From Neoalteromonas flava (GTDB lineage: Bacteria > Pseudomonadota > Gammaproteobacteria > Enterobacterales > Alteromonadaceae), in the NCBI RefSeq assembly GCF_002807685.1, contig NZ_PEAX01000004.1:310001-374000 (forward strand): DNA of 64,000 bases. Direction: 5' to 3'. Below are positions 54,696 through 62,519 of the stretch, piece after piece. A model generated the notes under the pieces. The model saw only the letters and a program-made list of their open reading frames with translations, had not been told where the DNA came from and made no database searches. A program made the position numbers and the translations under genes. How positions within the stretch are numbered: position 1 is the stretch's first letter; every line of letters begins with the position of its first letter.

Positions 54696-55019
54696 GAATG
54701 AGTCTCCTCGTTGGCTCAGTGTTAAACTAACAAGAAAACCCTATCTCCTTTACGAAACGACAGCGTTAGCGTTACGTTACCAATAAGACACTGGCTGTCA
54801 ACGCCTTATTTTATAAAGCATTATCTTGAGGTGGTCACTGCGTCGCTGCAATAGAACAAGAGAAGTTAGCTCATCGGAAGCAGCGATAATCTTTGCATTT
54901 GTACAGAAAAATAAGCCTCAATAATGAAATAACTCTGTGACTTGGCAGGTCTGTGTAATCTGTTACTCTAATGCAGTGGTTATTTTTCAATCACTATTTA
55001 ACACGGATTGCGCTTACCC
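54696..55019. other. 324-base intergenic region with possible operator repeats
   Basis: No gene is seen. GTTAAACTAAC (54721-54731) is an inverted repeat near the HTH gene start, and CGTTA occurs three times at 54764-54768, 54770-54774 and 54775-54779. The remainder is AT-rich and should hold the promoters of the divergent HTH and DinB-like genes. TTG at 55008 is in frame with the DinB-like gene but lacks a ribosome-binding site. Confidence 0.55.
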
Positions 55020-55526
55020 ATGCTGAAAAGCCATACAGAAGTCCTTGAGCAAGCACTTGAGATAATATCAACCATGACAGTTGAAGAGTATCAGCAGGTT
55101 CTTTCGCCGCATTTTAGCGGTTCGATTGGACAACATATCAGGCATATTATCGATCATTATCTGGCGCTTGAGCAGGGCGCATTGCTCGGGCATGTAGACT
55201 ACAATCAGCGCCATCGAGCAAGTAATATTGAAAGATGTAAGCAGGAGGCAACGGCAGCGATTCAGGCAATAGTGACATGGTTGCATGGATTGGAACCAAG
55301 TGCTTTAGGTCGTCAGATTGTGATTGAAAGCGAAGTCTCCGTAATTGGAACACAAAGCGAACAGGGGGTGTCGACATTGGGTCGAGAAATCATGTTTGTT
55401 TCCAGCCATGCCATCCATCACTATTCATTGATTGCTATCATTCGTTCTTTGCAAGGCGGAGTGGTTCCTGAATTATTTGGCTATGCACCCGCAACCATTA
55501 GCTACATCAATCATCGCGAAACATAA
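55020..55526 (+). CDS. DinB-like metal-binding four-helix protein
   Basis: A 168-residue protein. SIGQHIRHIIDHYLALEQG and SSHAIHHYSLIAIIR provide the three histidines of the DinB/YfiT metal site, and the helix pattern fits. Members are often thiol-dependent transferases or detoxification enzymes. The ATG at 55020 is the first ATG in frame. It ends inside the convergent ornithine lipid synthase gene, overlapping by 16 bases. The substrate is unknown. Confidence 0.75.
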   Translation: MLKSHTEVLEQALEIISTMTVEEYQQVLSPHFSGSIGQHIRHIIDHYLALEQGALLGHVDYNQRHRASNIERCKQEATAAIQAIVTWLHGLEPSALGRQIVIESEVSVIGTQSEQGVSTLGREIMFVSSHAIHHYSLIAIIRSLQGGVVPELFGYAPATISYINHRET

Positions 55527-57232
55527 TCGACATAGCTTCGCCACTTGTCACCTAAAAAAAGCTGCAGCTGTTTTTCTGGTGCCTTCGGTAGCTCTACACT
55601 CAACAAGAAGCCTGGTGTGTCATTAAAGTTCTTGTCGATACCAAGGCAATGGAAGGTCGCGCCGAGCTTCAAGTACTGCTTCATCAAAACGGGAATGGAT
55701 TTTCCATCGGCTTCTAAGCTAACTAAAAAGCTCGGCAATAAAGTTTGTAATTCTTTCTGCGTGTACTCTTCGCTTAGCTCGGGTTGCTCTGGCATGGGAA
55801 AAAAAGCACGCGGTTTAACGCTGCTGGAGTTCTGCGCATACGCTTGCTCGATCAGCTTAACGCTGCGCGGATCATAAAGTTTACTGACCGAAACAGTACC
55901 GTACAGTGTGCGGTATTGTGGGTGGCGCGCCACAAACGCGCCAATACCTCGCCAAAGTAAAAATAAACCTAAGCGGGAACGTTGCATATGCGGGACGAGA
56001 AACGAACGACCCAATTCTAAGCAGGGTTGGAGCTGGTTAACAAATGTTGGGGCGAAATTAAACATGCGGTTCAAATACAGTTGTTCTAAGTCGCCTTGAG
56101 CCAATAAACGGTCCGTCTGCCCCATTCGATAAGCACCAATAATGGCTTTTGTGTCACGATCGAATACAAAGAGGTGGGTATAAGTACTGTCAAAATAATC
56201 GGTATCAATCGGTTCTCCGCTGCCTTCGTTAAGCTGTCTGAAAACCATTTCACGCAACCGAGCAATTTCAGTGACTAAATGCGGGACTTGGGCCTGATAG
56301 GCATAGTAGATTTCAAATTGGTTGTGTGTGGCGAGCAATTGTTCTGACGGTAATTCGAGTAGCTCCTTACTGATTAAATTAGCATCCACTTTAGGTGCCA
56401 ATGGTTTGCTCTCGGTATACCGGTTAGGTGGCCACTCTTGTTGCCAGGTCGTTTGCTGCGCATAGCTAAGAGCTCGACACTGCACCGCAGTGGAAACTAA
56501 TTTTGCCGGAACGGGATATCCGCTTCCAATACTGATTGTTTGCCCTTGTTTGTTGAGTAATTCGTGACCCAATAAAAACATTCTCAGGCGATGATATAAA
56601 CGTTCAACCGAATAGAAAAAGGGACTGTTCTGGCCACTCACAAAGATGGGCACATACTGACAACTAGAGGTTTGAGCTAAACGGGCAACGAGACGATTCC
56701 ATGGATGTTCACGGATTCGACCGCGCTGACGATCTGAAAAGCTGACTTTACCTGCTGGGAAAAGTAGCAACGCGTTACCCTGTTGAATATGCTGCTTGCA
56801 CTGTCGTAATGACGGACCGTTGCGAGGATCGCGTTCCGCCAGAGGATTGGTAAAAATGAAAAAACTCTGTAGCTCTGGAAAAATTTTCAGGCCCTGATTG
56901 GCTAAGACTTTGAGTTCCGGCCTGACTTGCGCAATCGCACGGGCGAGAACAACGCCCTCAATACCCCCAAAAGGATGATTACTCGCGATCACTACCGGCC
57001 CGGTGCGAGGGATCCGCTCCTGCAGGGTCGTTAATCCCTCAACCTGCAAGTCCAAAATCTGGATCAACTTATCTGCGAATTCTTCGCGTGATAATCCCTG
57101 CATCTGGTGGTGTTGGTAAAGACGATTCATTTTTGCGACGCCCAGCAAACGATCTAATACAGCAAGTGCCGCGCGAGTGAAAAAACTGGAGGTATCGGTC
57201 AGTGAGCGCAGGGATATGTCGGTTCTTTGCAT
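55511..57232 (-). CDS. olsF: Bifunctional ornithine lipid synthase, OlsF type
   Basis: A 573-residue fusion. The N-terminal half is a PlsC-like O-acyltransferase (NHPFGGIEGVVLARAI, FPAGKVSF). The C-terminal half is a GNAT-like N-acyltransferase of the OlsB/hemolysin type (VTEIARLREMVFRQLNEG, FDSTYTHLFVFDRDTKAIIGAYRM, ELGRSFLVP). This order is that of OlsF, which makes phosphorus-free ornithine lipids by acylating ornithine and then the hydroxy fatty acid. The frame is open upstream to 57319, but ATG at 57232 begins the conserved region. It ends tail-to-tail inside the DinB-like gene. The aminolipid head group cannot be proved from sequence. Confidence 0.85.
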   Translation of the reverse strand: MQRTDISLRSLTDTSSFFTRAALAVLDRLLGVAKMNRLYQHHQMQGLSREEFADKLIQILDLQVEGLTTLQERIPRTGPVVIASNHPFGGIEGVVLARAIAQVRPELKVLANQGLKIFPELQSFFIFTNPLAERDPRNGPSLRQCKQHIQQGNALLLFPAGKVSFSDRQRGRIREHPWNRLVARLAQTSSCQYVPIFVSGQNSPFFYSVERLYHRLRMFLLGHELLNKQGQTISIGSGYPVPAKLVSTAVQCRALSYAQQTTWQQEWPPNRYTESKPLAPKVDANLISKELLELPSEQLLATHNQFEIYYAYQAQVPHLVTEIARLREMVFRQLNEGSGEPIDTDYFDSTYTHLFVFDRDTKAIIGAYRMGQTDRLLAQGDLEQLYLNRMFNFAPTFVNQLQPCLELGRSFLVPHMQRSRLGLFLLWRGIGAFVARHPQYRTLYGTVSVSKLYDPRSVKLIEQAYAQNSSSVKPRAFFPMPEQPELSEEYTQKELQTLLPSFLVSLEADGKSIPVLMKQYLKLGATFHCLGIDKNFNDTPGFLLSVELPKAPEKQLQLFLGDKWRSYVDYVSR

Positions 57233-57393
57233 TACGTTAATTCTTGTTGTCTTTACCGGTAATCGACCCGTTTTGGGCAGATAAAATTTCCAACTGGACA
57301 GCGCAGTTGCTGAATCCACGACTAAATGCTGCTTCGCCCCAGACTTTAAGGCATAATATCATTACTTGTTTCATTGAGATCTGCAATTCATCT

Positions 57394-58431
57394 ATGCTCA
57401 ATTCATTGACTATCACAGCGCCGGATGACTGGCACTTACATTTCCGTGACGGCGATATGTTATTGGAAACCGTCCCTGCCACAGCGCGTTGTTTCAAACG
57501 GGCAATAGTGATGCCTAACTTGGTACCACCGGTCACTACAACCGCACTAGCACTTGATTACAAAGCACGTATTTTAAGTGCAGCAGGCGCTGACGCCGAT
57601 TTTGAACCTTTAGTGACATTGTATTTGACCAACGACACCTCCCCTGAGGAAATTCGCTTAGCTAAACAGGCGGGGATTGTTGCTAGCAAGCTGTATCCTG
57701 CAGGCGCAACCACCAACTCAGATGCGGCGGTAAAGGGCATCGCAAGCTTGTATCCGGTGTTTGAAGAAATGCAAAATCAAGGCATGTTGCTACTGATCCA
57801 TGGCGAAGTCACAGACAGCCATATTGACATTTTTGACCGTGAAAAAGAGTTTATTGATCAGCACATGCGCGCAATCACGCGTGACTTCCCTGAATTGAAA
57901 GTCGTGTTTGAACACATCACTACTAAAGATGCCGCTGATTTTGTAATCGCCAGCTCCGACAACGTAGCTGCTACTATTACGCCACAGCACTTAATGTTAA
58001 ACCGGAACGATTTATTGGTTGGCGGGATCCGTCCTCACAACTACTGTTTACCGGTGTTAAAGCGTAATATTCATCAACAAGCGTTACGCGGTGTCGTACA
58101 GTCGGGTAATCCAAAGTTTTTCTTAGGCACTGATTCTGCTCCGCATGAAAAGCATAAAAAAGAATCCGCATGCGGATGTGCCGGCTGTTACAGCGCTTGG
58201 AGCGCAATTGAGCTTTACGCTCAAGTCTTTGAGGAGCTTGATGCATTGGACAAGTTAGAGGGCTTTGCGAGTCACCATGGCGCTGATTTTTATGGCTTGC
58301 CACGAAACACTGACACCATAACCCTCGAGCGCAAAAGCTGGACTATTCCTGAATCTATCAAATTGCCAAATGGCGAAGACATTGTCCCATTCATGGCGGG
58401 TAGCGCTGTGAATTGGCAATTAGCGAAGTAA
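57394..58431 (+). CDS. pyrC: Dihydroorotase
   Basis: A 345-residue class II dihydroorotase for pyrimidine synthesis, cyclising carbamoyl aspartate. [18 protein letters not shown] has the zinc histidines, [14 protein letters not shown] the carboxylated lysine, LLIHGE another ligand histidine, and [15 protein letters not shown] the catalytic aspartate. The frame is open from 57244, but ATG at 57394 matches the normal family start and length (E. coli 348). A -10-like CATAAT lies about 45 bases upstream. It is divergent from olsF. Confidence 0.96.
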   Translation: MLNSLTITAPDDWHLHFRDGDMLLETVPATARCFKRAIVMPNLVPPVTTTALALDYKARILSAAGADADFEPLVTLYLTNDTSPEEIRLAKQAGIVASKLYPAGATTNSDAAVKGIASLYPVFEEMQNQGMLLLIHGEVTDSHIDIFDREKEFIDQHMRAITRDFPELKVVFEHITTKDAADFVIASSDNVAATITPQHLMLNRNDLLVGGIRPHNYCLPVLKRNIHQQALRGVVQSGNPKFFLGTDSAPHEKHKKESACGCAGCYSAWSAIELYAQVFEELDALDKLEGFASHHGADFYGLPRNTDTITLERKSWTIPESIKLPNGEDIVPFMAGSAVNWQLAK

Positions 58432-58442
58432 AGGGATTCTTT

Positions 58443-60014
58443 GTGAAGCATCTATTCGTTGGTTCTTGCCTATGGTTGTTCGGTATGTACCTTTTGGGTG
58501 CTTATGCGAAGGCCTACGAAAATCAGCAGATCACTGTGTTGACCAGCCCGTTGCCGGTTTTCAGTGAGCAAGCTGACAATGGCAGAATGAGCGGATATTC
58601 GGTTGAATTTGCGCGCGCAGTGTTGCAGCAAGCTGAGTTAGAGGCGGAATTTGTTCCCTTACCTTTTGCTCGCTTAATCAGTCAAGTTAAGCAGCAGAAG
58701 AACACTATCGCTACTGGAATCGGCCGCACGGAGGAGCGCGAGGATGAGTATTTTTGGATAGCACCTATGACGGCCAATGCGGTCGGATTGTTTGCAATAA
58801 AAGACTTACCTTTCACCTCGATTAATCAGATCAACCAACCGATGACTATTTCCGTCTTGCGCGGCGACTACCGTGAAGAGTTTTTGCGTCAGAATCCTAT
58901 GATCACAGTGGTTGAGCTGGACTCTTGGGCGCAGGCTTTAGGCTCAGTCTTACTGGGGCGGGTAGATGCGGTATTGTTTAGTGAATTAGGGGTATCTTTG
59001 ACCTGCCAGAATGCTGTTTTGCAGTGCAGCGGTATTCGCCAAGTTTTCACTCATTCGGTCTCGTACAGCTACATGGCGGTGCCAAAAACTGAGGAGAATC
59101 GAGGGCTGGCAATGACGCTCACGCGAGCCGCTGCGGAGTTCATAAAAAGTCGCCAGTTTCAGTATTTGACCGAGCGTTGGCTGCCTCAGTTGCGCTTAGT
59201 TTCACCGAATGTTTCAGTCGTCGAGGGGGTTATTACACTCGGGCGAGCTGATGTGAAGCCTTCTTTATCCCAGTCGCTGTGGGTTATTACTAATATGGAG
59301 CCGATGTTCTCCTATCGCGATGAACGTGGCAATTTAACCGGCTACGCCGTTGAACTGGTGCGCAATATTTTGATTGAAGCGGGTTTAAATACGGAGATTC
59401 TAACAGCGCCTTGGCAACGGATCTTGGTTGAAAGTGCTATGAAACCCGATGTGTTAGTGTTTTCGTTGGCGCGTACTGCAGAGCGCGAGGATGATTTTCA
59501 TTGGATCACCCCAATTACTCAAAACGCATATTCAGTGTTCACCATCGACGCCGATGTAGGAGCCGCGACAAGCTTAGTCACATTGCCGCCAAGCAGTAAA
59601 ATCGCGGTTCTTAAAGGAGACTTCCGCGAAGAAGTGGTCTTGCAGCATGGGCATGAGGCGATTACCGCTGATACTTGGGGCACCGTACTGTCACGTTTCC
59701 TGAATGGTGATGCTGACTACTTATTCTTTTCTGATGGTGGCGTCGATATTATGTGTGACATCTTGGCCGCGCGTTGTAACGACATTAAAAAAGTCTTTAC
59801 GTATCAATTGGCGACCACCTATTTAGCCATATCAAAACAAGGAACCGATGAGAAAATGATCCAGCGCTTAAAAAAAGCTGCTGAGGCGGTTAAAGGTTCA
59901 CGGGAATTCCAAACACTGGTGGATTATTGGTTAACAGATTACGCCCAGCAATCAGCATTAAAAATGCATGAAACCGAGGGTATTGTTAAATTATGGAAAG
60001 CTGAAGATGAATAG
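58443..60014 (+). CDS. Secreted protein with two tandem solute-binding (SBP_bac_3-like) domains
   Basis: A 523-residue protein. A Sec signal (FVGSCLWLFGMYLLGAYAKA) is followed by two homologous periplasmic binding domains. The first has GIGRTEEREDEYFWIAPMT, SVLRGDYREEFL and SYSYMAVPK; the second repeats them as SLARTAEREDDFHWITPIT, AVLKGDFREEVV and TTYLAISK. No histidine kinase, GGDEF or permease segment is attached. GTG at 58443 is chosen because AAAGGG lies about six bases upstream; the longer frame from 58413 overlaps pyrC. The stop overlaps the dbpA start by eight bases. The ligand is unknown. Confidence 0.87.
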   Translation: MKHLFVGSCLWLFGMYLLGAYAKAYENQQITVLTSPLPVFSEQADNGRMSGYSVEFARAVLQQAELEAEFVPLPFARLISQVKQQKNTIATGIGRTEEREDEYFWIAPMTANAVGLFAIKDLPFTSINQINQPMTISVLRGDYREEFLRQNPMITVVELDSWAQALGSVLLGRVDAVLFSELGVSLTCQNAVLQCSGIRQVFTHSVSYSYMAVPKTEENRGLAMTLTRAAAEFIKSRQFQYLTERWLPQLRLVSPNVSVVEGVITLGRADVKPSLSQSLWVITNMEPMFSYRDERGNLTGYAVELVRNILIEAGLNTEILTAPWQRILVESAMKPDVLVFSLARTAEREDDFHWITPITQNAYSVFTIDADVGAATSLVTLPPSSKIAVLKGDFREEVVLQHGHEAITADTWGTVLSRFLNGDADYLFFSDGGVDIMCDILAARCNDIKKVFTYQLATTYLAISKQGTDEKMIQRLKKAAEAVKGSREFQTLVDYWLTDYAQQSALKMHETEGIVKLWKAEDE

Positions 60015-61407
60015 CTCAGACTCGTTTGCCACATTGCCACTGGCTGATGCATTAAAAAAGTATTTACTGGCTGCGGGTTTTAGCAACTTAACACCTATCC
60101 AAGCAGCGGCTATTCCAATTGCTATGACCGGCAAAGATGTTATCGCCAAAGCGCAAACCGGGTCAGGTAAAACGCTGGCCTTTGCGTTGCCCATTTTGCA
60201 CCGGATTAAGCCAGAGTTATCAAAACCTCAAGCGCTAATCCTCTGCCCAACACGTGAGTTAGCCGAGCAAGTAGCAGAGCAAGCAAGGGCTGCTGCGCAG
60301 TACATTGCCAATACTAAGGTGCTTACCTTATGTGGTGGCGTGCCGGTGCCGCCGCAAATTGCTTCACTGAAACATGGGGCGAACATTGTTGTTGGTACAC
60401 CTGGCCGCGTAATGGACCATGTACTCAAACGACGTTTAGATCTAAGTGCCGTAGAAACCTTTGTTTTAGACGAAGCGGATCGCATGCTAGATATGGGTTT
60501 CGAGGACGAACTGACGGCGATTGGCAAAGCCTTACCGACGCAACATCAAACGCTATTATTTTCGGCTACTTTCCCAGCGACGATGGATAACCTACTGGAG
60601 GCGGTAACGTTAGATGCCGAGCGTGTGGATATTGATAGCAGTGACTCTGTGGGGAACATCCAACAACTCGTTTACCGCGTAGAAGAACATACGCGATTGA
60701 CGATATTACAAGCGGTGTTAACGGACGAACAAGCATCCACAGCCATTGTGTTTTGTACGACCAAAAAAGACACTCAATATGTTACTGACGCCCTCATTCA
60801 AAGCGGATTCTCTGCAGTTGGCTTGCATGGTGATTTAGAACAGCGTGACCGCACGGCCATGCTCGCCATGTTTGCTTCACGCAGTGCGCGCGTGCTGGTT
60901 GCCACTGACGTTGCGGCGCGCGGGTTAGATATTGAAGCGGTTGAGCTGGTCATCAATTACAAAGTTAGCGAAGAGACTGAAACTCATATTCATAGAATTG
61001 GCCGCACTGGCCGTGCAGGCCAAAAGGGCAAAGCGATAACGCTTGCAAGTGAGGCTGAAGATATATTCGTTGCCCGAATCGAAGAAATGATGAATTGCAG
61101 CCTGCCTCGCAAAGGGGGGCAAGCGCTGCGTTTTCATGCCAATCGCATCATTGCGCCTGAATACACAACCATCCAATTAAGCGCGGGGAAAAAAGATAAA
61201 TTGCGCCCTGGCGATATTCTCGGTGGATTGACCAAAGACGCCGGTATTGAGAATGACGATATTGGAAAGATAAAGGTCACTGCCACGGTCAGTTTTGTTG
61301 CGGTGAAATTGCGCAGCGTAAAACGTGCAATGGCGTTTTTTCGAGATGGCAAAGTAAAAGGCAAGCGAATGCGAGCCCGAAAATTAACCCCTATCACTGC
61401 AGTTTAA
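60007..61407 (+). CDS. dbpA: ATP-dependent RNA helicase DbpA
   Basis: A 466-residue DEAD-box protein. Motifs: PIQAAAIP (Q), AKAQTGSGKT (I), PTRELAEQ (Ia), VLDEADRMLDMGFEDE (II), LFSATFP (III), TDVAARGLDI (V) and HRIGRTGRAGQKG (VI). The C-terminal 75 residues (LRPGDILGGLTKDAGI, VKLRSVKRAMAFF) are the DbpA RNA-binding domain that recognises hairpin 92 of 23S rRNA for 50S assembly. The ATG at 60007 gives the usual start; the longer frame from 59968 lies inside the upstream gene. Confidence 0.96.
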   Translation: MNSSDSFATLPLADALKKYLLAAGFSNLTPIQAAAIPIAMTGKDVIAKAQTGSGKTLAFALPILHRIKPELSKPQALILCPTRELAEQVAEQARAAAQYIANTKVLTLCGGVPVPPQIASLKHGANIVVGTPGRVMDHVLKRRLDLSAVETFVLDEADRMLDMGFEDELTAIGKALPTQHQTLLFSATFPATMDNLLEAVTLDAERVDIDSSDSVGNIQQLVYRVEEHTRLTILQAVLTDEQASTAIVFCTTKKDTQYVTDALIQSGFSAVGLHGDLEQRDRTAMLAMFASRSARVLVATDVAARGLDIEAVELVINYKVSEETETHIHRIGRTGRAGQKGKAITLASEAEDIFVARIEEMMNCSLPRKGGQALRFHANRIIAPEYTTIQLSAGKKDKLRPGDILGGLTKDAGIENDDIGKIKVTATVSFVAVKLRSVKRAMAFFRDGKVKGKRMRARKLTPITAV

Positions 61408-61434
61408 CCTTAACAAAGCTTACTTGGAGATATT

Positions 61435-61845
61435 ATGTCGGCCACTATCAGCGTATTAATTGGGTACATTCTTTGGACCATGCTTCTGCTCTTGTTACTT
61501 GCAGGTTATCGAACGGTAGTCGCAAAGGAACGTCGTTCGCTAAAATTTTCTGCAGATGGCAGTGATGTACCGCCGCTTGGTCATCGGATCACCCGAGCCC
61601 AAGCTAATTGCAGTGAGAGCTTCGTGTTTATCGGCGGAACGTTGCTATTAGCACTGGCGACCAATAGTGCCGTTATCACTGACGGACTCGCCTGGGTATT
61701 GCTTGGTGCACGGATTCTGCAGTCACTGACGCATTTGATTTCAACAAGCACAATAGCAATCCAAATTCGATTTGTGTTCTTTTTAGTGCAATTTGGTTTA
61801 TGCGGCTATTGGCTAATTATGCTAGCGTTAAAATTTGCTGGCTAA
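61435..61845 (+). CDS. MAPEG-family membrane protein
   Basis: A 136-residue inner-membrane protein with four hydrophobic segments. ITRAQANCSESFVFIGGTLL corresponds to the conserved R/N-x-x-E-N-like MAPEG signature near the glutathione site, and LGARILQSLTHLISTSTIAIQIRFVFFLVQ follows as in the family (only part quoted is diagnostic: HLISTSTIAIQIR). Bacterial members are of uncertain function; some act as glutathione transferases. GGAG lies six bases before the ATG. Confidence 0.82.
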   Translation: MSATISVLIGYILWTMLLLLLLAGYRTVVAKERRSLKFSADGSDVPPLGHRITRAQANCSESFVFIGGTLLLALATNSAVITDGLAWVLLGARILQSLTHLISTSTIAIQIRFVFFLVQFGLCGYWLIMLALKFAG

Positions 61846-61860
61846 ATTGAGATTCTTATT

Positions 61861-62490
61861 ATGGATAAGCTCCTGCAACGGATTACTGCATTATCACCGT
61901 GTGATTTCGCTGATGCACTGCCAATAGAGCAATTTATTGACCCGGCAATCCAATCGTTATGGCAGCCTATCCCTAAATTGGTCGGTCGCGCGTACACGGT
62001 AAGCTGTCCGCCGGGTGATCATTTAATGTTTCATGCGGCCATATATCGTGCAAAGCCAGGGGACGTCATTGTTGCAGTGGGTGATCCCGCGTTCGCCTTA
62101 GCGGGTGGAAATGTATGTGCGATAGCACAAGAGAATGGCATCGCTGGCTGTATTATTGATGGTCGAGTGCGCGACCTTGCTGAAATACGCGAGATGCAGT
62201 TTCCATTATTTGCCAAAGGGGTTATCCCAAAGCCTGGAGCGAAAAAACAACTCGGCGAGTTGCAAGGCAGTATTCAGTGTGGCGGTGTGACGGTGAATAG
62301 CGGTGATTATGTGATTGCCGATGAAGAGGGTATCGCGATTATTCCACAACAGGATATTGAATCGGCGTTGGAAAAAGCCGAAGCTCGGGCTAAAAAGGAT
62401 GCCGAAACGCCTTTACCTGCTTGGCGAGAGCAACACGTAAAGACCGTGCAAACTGCGTTAACAAACTTAGGTTTTAGCGACCAAGACTAG
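61861..62490 (+). CDS. RraA/HMG-aldolase-like family protein
   Basis: A 209-residue protein. LSPCDFADALPIEQFI, GRAYTVSCPPGDHLMFH, PGDVIVAVG, AGCIIDGRVRDLAEIRE and GDYVIADEEGIAIIP match the RraA-like superfamily, which includes the RNase E inhibitor RraA and HMG/CHA aldolases. The catalytic D-G-x-x-R-D pattern of the aldolases (DGRVRD) is intact, so an aldolase or oxaloacetate decarboxylase activity is possible. The similarity to E. coli RraA is only general. It sits 15 bases after the MAPEG gene. Confidence 0.85.
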   Translation: MDKLLQRITALSPCDFADALPIEQFIDPAIQSLWQPIPKLVGRAYTVSCPPGDHLMFHAAIYRAKPGDVIVAVGDPAFALAGGNVCAIAQENGIAGCIIDGRVRDLAEIREMQFPLFAKGVIPKPGAKKQLGELQGSIQCGGVTVNSGDYVIADEEGIAIIPQQDIESALEKAEARAKKDAETPLPAWREQHVKTVQTALTNLGFSDQD

Positions 62491-62519
62491 CCATTCGATT
62501 AATTTATTAGGTAGTCGCC

